From the NCBI GenBank assembly GCA_946886925.1, contig CAMPJQ010000236.1, positions 1 through 5,308 on the forward strand: 5,308 bases of DNA. The letters run 5' to 3'. This document shows positions 1 through 5,308 of this stretch, in pieces. The translations under genes and the position numbers were made by a program. The stretch's first letter is position 1. Each line of letters starts with the position of its first letter. Under the pieces are notes generated by a model that had not been told where the DNA came from, did no database searches, and saw nothing but the letters and a program-made list of their open reading frames with translations. The stretch is from an uncultured Terrimonas sp. GTDB lineage: Bacteria > Bacteroidota > Bacteroidia > Chitinophagales > Chitinophagaceae.

Positions 1-97
1 ATATAAAATTATGCAGTTTCGATTGATAGAAAGAAAATACAAATTTAAAAGCATCCAAAGAGCCCTGTTTTATGTCTTTGACAAGCAGCTGTTCCAT
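1..97 (-). CDS. ECF-type RNA polymerase sigma factor, N-terminal fragment (cut by window edge)
   Basis: Only the first 32 codons are in the window; the gene continues beyond position 1. It starts at ATG 97-95. An in-frame TAA at 100-98 lies directly before that ATG, so no longer start is possible. The peptide begins MEQLLVKDIKQGSLDAF and continues to a stretch ending YQSKLHNFI. This matches the start of region 2 in Bacteroidota ECF sigma factors, where a short acidic/basic helix is followed by a G-(S/D)-x-x-A-F turn and an aromatic-rich helix ending in F-I or Y. ECF factors direct RNA polymerase to a small regulon, and in this phylum they are often paired with a FecR-like anti-sigma factor and a SusC/SusD transport pair. 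Any such partner would lie left of the window. The DNA-contacting residues of regions 2.4 and 4 are not visible, so the assignment rests on a short but characteristic segment. Confidence 0.68.
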   Translation of the reverse strand, partial: MEQLLVKDIKQGSLDAFKFVFSFYQSKLHNFI

Positions 98-116
98 TTA
101 AATGAAGAATTTGAAC

Positions 117-141
117 TAAAGATATTTTTAGTTTGATCAAA
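117..141 (-). promoter_or_regulatory. Possible promoter -7 element and palindrome upstream of the sigma-factor gene
   Basis: On the minus strand, TATCTTTA (124-117) matches seven of eight positions of the Bacteroidota -7 consensus TAnnTTTG and lies about 20 bases before the ATG at 97. Just upstream is TTTGATCAAA (132-141), a perfect 10-bp palindrome that could be an operator. A TTG lies only about 13 bases upstream of the -7-like element, which is shorter than the usual spacing, so the -33 element is not convincing. This AT-rich leader (98-158) holds no gene. Confidence 0.2.
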
Positions 142-158
142 AACCTAATTTTTAAAAT

Positions 159-526
159 TCACCGCTCAGATGGCATTATTGATACAGGAAGCGATGAGTA
201 TTTAGTGCCTTTCCCTTGAGGATGGCGCTTTTTCCGGTCTTTTGCAAATAATTGAAATCATGCAGGTGCATATTGAAAAGGTATTCACCATCCATGGGCG
301 GAGCCTAAAATCCACGCGATCAATCCTTTTCAGCGCATTTAAGACCGGGTCACTGGATCAACCAGGGGGATAGCCGACGCTTCAAAAATTGGGATTGCAG
401 TTTTCCCCGCACTGGTGAAACCCTGGTTTGTAAGCATGTAACCGTTCTTAAAATTGGAAAGCCCCAAATTGTGATCTCCAACGAGGAGCTTTGCTCGTAT
501 AGCACTGCCGCTTCCTTCAACGTATA
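159..526 (-). pseudogene. Degraded gene remnant with three apparent -1 frameshifts, family unknown
   Basis: This stretch of more than 300 bases has no intact gene. On the minus strand, protein-like sequence can be followed through all three frames. The first frame is open to TAA at 341-339 and includes LLVGDHNLGLSNFKNGYMLT and GKTAIPIFEASA. The second frame, from about 357 to 298, reads SSDPVLNALKRIDRVDFRLR. The third, from 295 to about 210, includes DGEYLFNMHLHDFNYLQKTG. The first frame then returns with GTKYSSLPVSIMPSER and ends at TGA 161-159. Every switch has the same sign, equal to loss of one base, and each lies close to a short homopolymer (CCC at about 346-348, CCC at 296-298, GGG/AAA near 210-215). 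No start codon fits the 5' end, so the remnant looks truncated. The peptides have the strand-like rhythm of a secreted or structural protein, but I do not recognise the family. Base-calling errors, or chance open frames, are the alternatives. Confidence 0.38.
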
Positions 527-2566
527 TTAAAACGTTGCCGACAACAATACCCTCATCTCCGATTTTTTGTTCCCATTAATTTCATCCAAGCCGCTGCCAA
601 CAGAATCTTTATTGCTGTAAATCATTTGTCCCCATTTAAGCCACACACTCATATATTTGTTCAGTTTGTACCTGGCATTTATATAATACCTGGATCCCTT
701 ATCATAAAACACAGGAACCGCATAATAATACAGCACATCATTTTCATAGGCATATAACCTCGAATTATAACTTTCACTTTCAAAATATTGCAGGCGCATA
801 TTAAGGCTAAGGCTGCTTTGCGGCGGCTTGTAAAAAACATCAAAAAAAGCCAGAAAGCCTTTTTCAGGATTTTCTTTTTCCGGTGTATACCACAATAATT
901 CAACCCGCTGTCTTATCGAAAATGTTTTATTTACCTGGTGGTTGATTTGTGTACGCCATGAACGGTTAAAAAAGGTGATAACTTCATTAAGGGCATTGGT
1001 TTCCGTTTTTTGATTGATCGCTTTTTGGCGGCTCCTGTAGCGGGTATACATTTCAGTTTGTTTGGAAGGCTTGCAGCTAAGCTGAACGAAGTAATCCTTG
1101 CCATAAGACGGTGCATCTGTACGATATTTCAACCAGGGAAAACGATAAACATCAGCATACAAATTAATATTCCATGCAGAGGCAGGTTTTAAAGAAAGTC
1201 CGGCGAACAATCCCCGTTCATTGGAAACCGTAGTATTTACCGTAAATGCATTACCATAAAAGGCCTGGTAAGATCTTGAAATGCTGCGGTACAGGAGAGA
1301 AAGATCTGCTTTAGGATGAACACTGATCAATATACCGTTTATTGCCGCTTTATTAAAATGGTTGTCTATAGCAAATTCCCCAAAAGCATGCATATTTCTT
1401 AACGTAACGCCATAGTCTATGCTGTAGTTGCCATTATGCTTTCCCTTTAATGCATATAAGTTATAGGGCTCAGCTTCTTTTTGAATCTTCCTGTTAAAAT
1501 GATATCGTATCATATTTAATCCCACATACCAATGGCTTTGTTTGCGTACAAGGTTTGCACCATAGGCTACTTGATGCAGGCTTTGCCGGTCTGTTCTTTC
1601 GCTTTGTGTACGGTGGTACCCGGAGGTATGAATGGATGATATAAAATCTTCCCCGTTTACCGGATCCGGATTTATTTTGGCATCTAATTTTCTCAGCGAA
1701 AGAAAAGCGGTACTCTGCCATTTGTTTTTTTCAATGGTGATAGCGGCGCCCCGGTGAAAATAAAAAGCGCCTGATGAGTTGTATGGACGTAAGGCCGGGG
1801 CTTGTCTTTTTATGTTCATTACAGTAGCGCCTTTCCCAAAGGCCAACCCTTGCCAGTGAATAAGCCCTTGTCCCATATTGATCGTGTAATCGCCCAATGC
1901 CACAGCTTTAATCGCGCCTATATTTCTTGCAAAAAAATGAAAAGAATAAAAATCAACCCCTGTCGCCTTATCAAACAAAGGTTCTCCGGCATCTTTTGAA
2001 ATGGTTAATCCGTATTGCAAAAGATTTTTGTACTGGTATTTGTAGCGAAACATCAGCCTCATGGGATTACCTGAATAAGAACTGCGTGAACTGTCTTTTA
2101 CGAGATATCCTTTTGCTTTTTCCATAACACGTGAATACCGCATCACCAGGTAGTGGTTTCCCTTGTTAATCCGTTTCAATAATTTCTCTTTTGTAAAAGC
2201 AGGTTCTGTAACAGTAATGTAAGGCAATAGCTTTTGAATGAGCGGTATATCCCAACCGGGTACCGATTGTAATTCATAGATGCTGATCAGTCTGCCCAAT
2301 ATATTTCTGTAATCCATGAAATGGCTCACCTGCAACGCAGACAGCAATTGCAGTTCTGTAAGGTCTGACGCTGTAGCAGTATTAAGATTGAGCGGGTCTT
2401 TTTTTCGGTATTCGAGGTGTTGCCACCAGCCATCATCCGTGGTTTCAGCATCTTCGAGCCCTTCTGTTATATTTTCAAGTTGTTGTTCTGTTTCCGGTGA
2501 AGGCTGTTCCTGTGCCTGTAAGCACAAAGAGAAGAACAAACACATTATGGTAGTATAACAGTTCAT
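527..2566 (-). CDS. Helix-hairpin-helix (ComEA/HHH_3-like) outer-membrane beta-barrel protein
   Basis: This 679-aa protein is second in a two-gene operon. Its ATG (2566-2564) overlaps the TGA of the upstream gene as ATGA, which fixes the start and suggests translational coupling. Residues 1-19 look like a signal peptide, and residues 20-55 are an acidic, Glu/Thr-rich linker. Residues 57-119 form a helix-hairpin-helix module with the hallmark LNLNTATASDL near 59-69 and a second hairpin VPGWD at 102-106. In ComEA and relatives this fold binds double-stranded DNA. Here the first hairpin, usually PGIG-like, reads QLLSA (73-77), so DNA binding may be weakened or lost. Residues from about 135 to 679 alternate polar and aromatic/hydrophobic segments with many Tyr, Arg and Asn, as in a large outer-membrane barrel, and the chain ends in Phe (LLSATF). 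Similar proteins are widespread in Bacteroidota and, as far as I know, lack an assigned function. A role in DNA handling is inference only. I see no clear terminator after the stop. Confidence 0.88.
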   Translation of the reverse strand: MNCYTTIMCLFFSLCLQAQEQPSPETEQQLENITEGLEDAETTDDGWWQHLEYRKKDPLNLNTATASDLTELQLLSALQVSHFMDYRNILGRLISIYELQSVPGWDIPLIQKLLPYITVTEPAFTKEKLLKRINKGNHYLVMRYSRVMEKAKGYLVKDSSRSSYSGNPMRLMFRYKYQYKNLLQYGLTISKDAGEPLFDKATGVDFYSFHFFARNIGAIKAVALGDYTINMGQGLIHWQGLAFGKGATVMNIKRQAPALRPYNSSGAFYFHRGAAITIEKNKWQSTAFLSLRKLDAKINPDPVNGEDFISSIHTSGYHRTQSERTDRQSLHQVAYGANLVRKQSHWYVGLNMIRYHFNRKIQKEAEPYNLYALKGKHNGNYSIDYGVTLRNMHAFGEFAIDNHFNKAAINGILISVHPKADLSLLYRSISRSYQAFYGNAFTVNTTVSNERGLFAGLSLKPASAWNINLYADVYRFPWLKYRTDAPSYGKDYFVQLSCKPSKQTEMYTRYRSRQKAINQKTETNALNEVITFFNRSWRTQINHQVNKTFSIRQRVELLWYTPEKENPEKGFLAFFDVFYKPPQSSLSLNMRLQYFESESYNSRLYAYENDVLYYYAVPVFYDKGSRYYINARYKLNKYMSVWLKWGQMIYSNKDSVGSGLDEINGNKKSEMRVLLSATF

Positions 2567-3393
2567 TCCTTTGCGCTTTTGTTAAGCTGATACAACAATA
2601 ATAAGCCTGGAGATATACCTAACTGCTGGTGAAAACCAACCGAGAAGTCCATACGCAGTTGCCTGTATAAATACCCCACACTAAAATAGCAGGAGGAAGT
2701 GCCTGTAAATATACCCGCCCTGGCAAACAATTGTTTTATTGGCCTGTATTGTAACCCTGCATGCACATTTACATCTTTGTCTTTTTCTTTTATTATTTCT
2801 AATTGGGTAAAAAAGGAAGCAGACATTTCATACCCTAATCCGGCTTTATATACAGAAGCGATTTTTTCACCTGTGTTTTTTCCCAGCGAACTGCTTAGGG
2901 GATTGTATATAGATATACCAGTGTGTAACTGGTCGCTGATATGTATAATCGAACCTATTTCAAAATTTATAGCCGAAGCGTTCAGGTAAGAAGGGATGCG
3001 AAGATTATAATAATTGAATTTAGCTCCTATGCCTGCTTTGTTGCTCAGCGGTATGCCAAAGGCAATGCCAATCTGCGATTCATTGTATGCCTCGTAACCG
3101 AAATAATCCGCCTGCAGGGCAAAATTGCCGGACGATGTGGGCATGATGATGGCAGCAGTGTACAGGCTGATTTCTTCCAGCATAAATTTTCTTTCACCAT
3201 AAACACCAGCGCTGAAGTTGTTTAGTGCCGACAGTGCTGCAATATTGGAAGAAAGGGAAAGCGCATCCGTAAAATTTTTACTATAAGCACCCGAAGAAGG
3301 ATAATAAGATGCTAAGGGCGTGTGCAGGGTTTGAGTGAAACCGCTGGCGTTCAGGCAAAGCAATGCCGCAGTAAGCAGGTTAGCGCTTTTCAT
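2563..3393 (-). CDS. PorV/FadL-like outer-membrane beta-barrel protein
   Basis: First gene of the operon, 276 aa from ATG 3393-3391. An in-frame ATG at 3504 would add 37 residues (YRSQGSNPVYLIIVEYF and so on) that look like translated intergenic DNA. The 3393 start instead gives a clean signal peptide, MKSANLLTAALLCLNASGFT, with cleavage near residue 20. The mature part is a run of amphipathic strands. NIAALSAL (50-57) recalls the N-P-A-G/A-L turn of PorV/PorQ and FadL-type barrels, and YNPLSSSLG (163-171) recalls the later N-P turn. Other landmarks are GVYGERKFMLEE (63-74), PTSSGNFAL (85-93), YNESQIGIAFG (103-113) and the strands GLQYRPIKQLFARAGIF near 213-229. Length suits a 12-14-strand barrel. 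There is no type IX sorting domain at the C-terminus. The 4-nt overlap with the HHH-barrel gene implies the two products are made together and may act in one outer-membrane complex. The substrate is unknown, and the PorV/FadL link rests on pattern rather than a diagnostic motif. Confidence 0.8.
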   Translation of the reverse strand: MKSANLLTAALLCLNASGFTQTLHTPLASYYPSSGAYSKNFTDALSLSSNIAALSALNNFSAGVYGERKFMLEEISLYTAAIIMPTSSGNFALQADYFGYEAYNESQIGIAFGIPLSNKAGIGAKFNYYNLRIPSYLNASAINFEIGSIIHISDQLHTGISIYNPLSSSLGKNTGEKIASVYKAGLGYEMSASFFTQLEIIKEKDKDVNVHAGLQYRPIKQLFARAGIFTGTSSCYFSVGYLYRQLRMDFSVGFHQQLGISPGLLLLYQLNKSAKE

Positions 3394-3537
3394 TATCCGG
3401 TGTTTAACAGTTAAGATAAAGAAAAATGTTGAGTTGTGAAAATATTCGACGATTATTAAATAGACCGGATTGCTTCCCTGGCTTCGATAAAAATTAATTA
3501 TCAATTTCCGGTTTCACTTAACTTAGTTATACCATTT
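3394..3537. promoter_or_regulatory. Divergent intergenic region between the outer-membrane operon and the MFS gene
   Basis: These 144 bases separate two divergently transcribed units, so promoters for both should lie here. The region is AT-rich. A TATTTTC segment on the minus strand (about 3444-3438) loosely resembles the Bacteroidota -7 element TAnnTTTG, with no clear -33 partner. I find no convincing plus-strand element and no Shine-Dalgarno sequence ahead of either start, which is normal for this phylum. The sequence ACCGG/CCGGT occurs three times (3397-3401, 3464-3468, 3508-3512), making shared operator sites possible. Confidence 0.4.
3395..3470. repeat. Interrupted inverted repeat ATCCGGT ... 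ACCGGAT
   Basis: The arms ATCCGGT (3395-3401) and ACCGGAT (3464-3470) are exact reverse complements. Just inside them, TTTAA (3403-3407) and TTAAA (3456-3460) also mirror each other at slightly different offsets. The left arm begins two bases from the start codon of the PorV/FadL-like gene, so the repeat brackets its leader and probable promoter. The 62-base gap between arms makes a simple hairpin unlikely; paired protein-binding half sites are the more natural reading. Chance is not excluded. Confidence 0.3.
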
Positions 3538-4695
3538 ATGATGTCGTCAATAGCCATACAATCGCCATGGAGGGTTGCCCGCATTGCTGTAAGCGCTTTC
3601 TTTTTTTCTGCTGGTTTTTGTTTTGCAAGCTGGGCTTCGCGGATACCTGATATCCAGCAAAAATTAAACTTAAATGAGGCAGGGTTGGGAATAGTGCTGC
3701 TTTCCCTGCCTGTAGGCTTAATGGTTAGCCTGCCGGTATCGGGGTTTGTGGTGTCGCGTTATGGAAGCAGGCATATGGCCATCGTTGCTGCCGTGTTGTA
3801 TGCCATTCTTCTGCCCTTTTTAGGGCTTGTTGTACTGGTTTGGCAATTGGTGATTATCCTTTTCCTGTTTGGCTTTGCAGGAAATTTGCTCAATATTTCC
3901 ATGAATACGCAGGGCGTAAGCGTAGAAGCGTTATATGGCCGATCTATCATGGCATCTTTTCATGGAGTATGGAGTTTAGCCGGTTTTGGCGGAGCCGCTG
4001 TTGGAACGCTCATGCTTTCCATATTTATTTCTCCCTTTCTGCATTTTTGCATTATTGCCACGCTGGTATGCTGTATCGTTTTAGTTGTTTATAAATATTT
4101 ACTGGTAAAAGATATCCATTCAGACAGCAAGGCCCCGGTTTTTGCAAAACCCGACGGTGCATTATTAAAATTAGGACTGATCGCTTTTTGTTGCATGTTA
4201 TGTGAAGGCACCATGTTCGACTGGAGCGGCATTTATTTTGTTAAAGAGGTACAGGTTCCTAAATCGCTTACAACTTTGGGCTACGTGGCATTTATGACTA
4301 CAATGGCAGGTGGCCGTTTTACCGGTGACTGGATGTCTGTGAAAATCGGTAAGAAAAATATGATAAGAATGAGTGGTTTACTTATCGCGGGTGGATTAAT
4401 GCTTGCTGTTGTGTTACCTTATACAGTGCCAGCCACTATAGGATTTTTGATAACCGGCATGGGTGTATCTTCAGTAGTTCCACTGTTGTACAGTGCTGCC
4501 GGCAGGTCGGGAAAAGTGGCTGCGGGTGTTGCACTTGCCGCCGTTTCTACTATTGGCTACCTGGGATTTTTATTTGGTCCGCCGGCCATTGGATTGATAG
4601 CCCAGGCATCTAGTTTGAGATGGTCGTTTGCGCTTATCGCTTTTCTGGGATTGGGTGTTTCGTTATTGGCCGGATTTTCTAACATTGAAGATTGA
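3538..4695 (+). CDS. YbjJ-like MFS transporter (inner membrane)
   Basis: This 385-aa protein is a 12-helix secondary transporter of the major facilitator superfamily, acting in the inner membrane. It resembles the E. coli YbjJ group in several landmarks: FASWASRIPDIQ (29-40) after helix 1, the motif-A-like loop GFVVSRYGSRHM (69-80), FHGVWSLAGFGGAAVG (141-156) in helix 5, CEGTMFDWSGIY (222-233) in helix 7, the second-half motif-A-like loop GGRFTGDWMSVKIGKK (258-273), and TIGYLGFLFGPPAIG (338-352) in helix 11. A polar loop around 191-207 divides the halves. The helix 7 Glu223 and Asp228 are candidates for substrate or proton coupling. The substrate of YbjJ-type proteins is not established; fucose-permease-like relatives carry sugars, but that should not be transferred here. 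ATG 3541 is an equally possible start and would remove only one Met. The gene is monocistronic, divergent from the outer-membrane operon and convergent with the PepSY-like gene. It is intact and of normal length. Confidence 0.92.
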   Translation: MMSSIAIQSPWRVARIAVSAFFFSAGFCFASWASRIPDIQQKLNLNEAGLGIVLLSLPVGLMVSLPVSGFVVSRYGSRHMAIVAAVLYAILLPFLGLVVLVWQLVIILFLFGFAGNLLNISMNTQGVSVEALYGRSIMASFHGVWSLAGFGGAAVGTLMLSIFISPFLHFCIIATLVCCIVLVVYKYLLVKDIHSDSKAPVFAKPDGALLKLGLIAFCCMLCEGTMFDWSGIYFVKEVQVPKSLTTLGYVAFMTTMAGGRFTGDWMSVKIGKKNMIRMSGLLIAGGLMLAVVLPYTVPATIGFLITGMGVSSVVPLLYSAAGRSGKVAAGVALAAVSTIGYLGFLFGPPAIGLIAQASSLRWSFALIAFLGLGVSLLAGFSNIED

Positions 4696-4763
4696 GTGAA
4701 GCCAAAGACAGGTTATTGCTTTATAATCACCCGTGTATGGCCAATATTCCGATTGAAAACTAA

Positions 4764-4795
4764 AAAACCAGGGCAGTCATACCTGGCCTGGTTTT
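4764..4795 (-). terminator. Intrinsic terminator, probably bidirectional, between convergent genes
   Basis: AAAACCAGG (4764-4772) and CCTGGTTTT (4787-4795) form a perfect 9-bp stem around a 14-base loop. A second CCTGG (4782-4786) allows an alternative 5-bp pairing. Read on the minus strand, the stem ends in six T residues (4767-4762), the better terminator, and lies about 35 bases past the stop of the PepSY-like gene. On the plus strand the T run is only four long, so it should end MFS transcripts less strictly. The rest of 4696-4829 shows nothing else. Confidence 0.62.
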
Positions 4796-4829
4796 GAGTA
4801 TTGCTTTATGCTTATTTATATATCGCATC

Positions 4830-5308
4830 TTATTTCATCGTTTCAAAAAAAGATACCTCTCCAGTCGGAGTTACCTGCAATATAACCGGTTCAGACTGAT
4901 CATTCTTTTTTAATGATACAAAATAATTGATATTACTTTCATAAGGTACCAGTGGAAATAAATCATTCAGGTTATCTTCCCGATCGTTGTAAACAATTGT
5001 TCTTTCGATGGTATAGTCTTTAAACTGTTTTGCAATTGTTTTACGTGCGGATTCAGGTAAATTACTATAGGCAAAATCATGAGTAGTGCCTGTGAGTTGG
5101 CCATCCCAGTTGTAAAAAGCGTGCATGGGCATACCCTTCTTTGTAAATGTGGCTTCGCTGTATTGCTGATCTCTGCTCCATTTCACAGCTTTGACATTAG
5201 GAAAGTCAGATTGAAAATCCTGTTTTGCCATAAAAGTTGCTTTTTGTTTACTTGCTTTGTGGGTTCCATCGGCAAATGAAGCGGTGCAGATCAGTGCAGC
5301 CATCAGTA
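4830..5308 (-). CDS. Secreted PepSY-like (BLIP-like fold) protein, 5' end cut by window edge
   Basis: At least 157 aa are visible, ending at TAA 4832-4830. The frame stays open to the right edge. The ATG at 5303-5301 starts MAALICTASFADG, which is the hydrophobic core and cleavage region of a signal peptide without its basic n-region, so the true start is probably just outside the window. The mature protein shows two related units. The first (about 30-75) is F-x-x-x-F-P-N-V-x-x-V-x-W, then SEATFTKKGMPMHAFYNWDG. The second (about 81-155) is LPESARKTIAKQFKDYTIE, then YFVSLKK and ending in a TPTGEVSFF strand. This helix-plus-strands pattern, with the x-V-x-W and A-F-Y/G signatures, fits the PepSY-like family of small periplasmic proteins (the DUF2874 group), which are common in Bacteroidota. 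They are thought to bind peptides or proteins; no specific role can be given here. The gene ends at a hairpin terminator and converges with the MFS gene. Confidence 0.75.
   Translation of the reverse strand, partial: LMAALICTASFADGTHKASKQKATFMAKQDFQSDFPNVKAVKWSRDQQYSEATFTKKGMPMHAFYNWDGQLTGTTHDFAYSNLPESARKTIAKQFKDYTIERTIVYNDREDNLNDLFPLVPYESNINYFVSLKKNDQSEPVILQVTPTGEVSFFETMK

Noticed and set aside
360..428. AACCAGGG ... CCCTGGTT inverted repeat (360-367 and 421-428) as terminator of the outer-membrane operon
   Set aside because: Arms are only 8 bp, the spacer is 53 bases, and no T run follows on the minus strand.
483..500. Hairpin GAGC-AAA-GCTC just past the HHH-barrel stop
   Set aside because: Only 4-5 bp of stem and no T tract, so it does not qualify as an intrinsic terminator.
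309..530. Plus-strand open frame of about 73 codons with protein-like text such as CKHVTVLKIGKPQIVISNEE
   Set aside because: It has no ATG and lies opposite the minus-strand remnant, whose peptides continue on both sides of it. It is probably an antisense shadow, though it lowers certainty about which strand the remnant uses.
1010..2127. Plus-strand ORFs at 1010-1192, 1802-1999 and 1927-2127
   Set aside because: Short shadows opposite the HHH-barrel gene with no family features.
2316..2558. Plus-strand Ser/Cys-rich ORF (80 codons)
   Set aside because: Antisense to the signal peptide and HHH module of a well-supported gene; the low-complexity Ser/Cys content reflects the opposite-strand Glu/Thr linker.
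2699..3225. Two overlapping plus-strand ORFs (96 and 94 codons)
   Set aside because: Antisense to the PorV/FadL-like gene, no recognisable domain, and they overlap each other.
3394..3504. Longer start at ATG 3504 for the PorV/FadL-like protein
   Set aside because: It would place 37 unlike residues before a textbook signal peptide that begins at ATG 3393, and would use up the spacer needed for promoters.
5301..5303. ATG at 5303-5301 as the true start of the PepSY-like protein
   Set aside because: The preceding visible codon is an in-frame Leu, no stop intervenes, and the signal peptide would lack its basic n-region, so the start most likely lies beyond the window.

Overview
The window looks like a chromosomal segment of a Bacteroidota bacterium, most likely near Chitinophagaceae. 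This is judged from protein family resemblance only. The clues are two outer-membrane beta-barrel genes of types common in that phylum, a small secreted PepSY-like protein, an AT-leaning base composition, and starts without clear Shine-Dalgarno sequences. There is no sign of a mobile element, tRNA, rRNA or CRISPR array.

Layout, left to right. Positions 1-97 (minus) carry the first 32 codons of a probable ECF sigma factor that runs off the left edge; this ORF is short and easily missed. Positions 98-158 are its AT-rich leader, with a perfect 10-bp palindrome. Positions 159-526 hold no intact gene. The minus strand there reads as protein-like sequence in successive frames, each step needing a -1 shift, which suggests a decayed gene remnant. 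Positions 527-3393 (minus) form a two-gene operon: a PorV/FadL-like outer-membrane protein (276 aa) overlaps by ATGA with a 679-aa protein that joins a helix-hairpin-helix domain to a long predicted beta-barrel. A 144-bp divergent intergenic region (3394-3537) separates this operon from a plus-strand YbjJ-like MFS transporter (3538-4695). The MFS gene converges, across a hairpin terminator, with a secreted PepSY-like protein (4830 to the right edge, minus) whose signal peptide is cut by the window end.

The most interesting unit is the coupled outer-membrane pair. A periplasmic helix-hairpin-helix module (a DNA-binding fold in ComEA) on an outer-membrane barrel, made with a second barrel, would fit an envelope complex of unknown task. 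The sequence does not show that task. The MFS, PepSY-like and sigma genes have no evident functional link to it.
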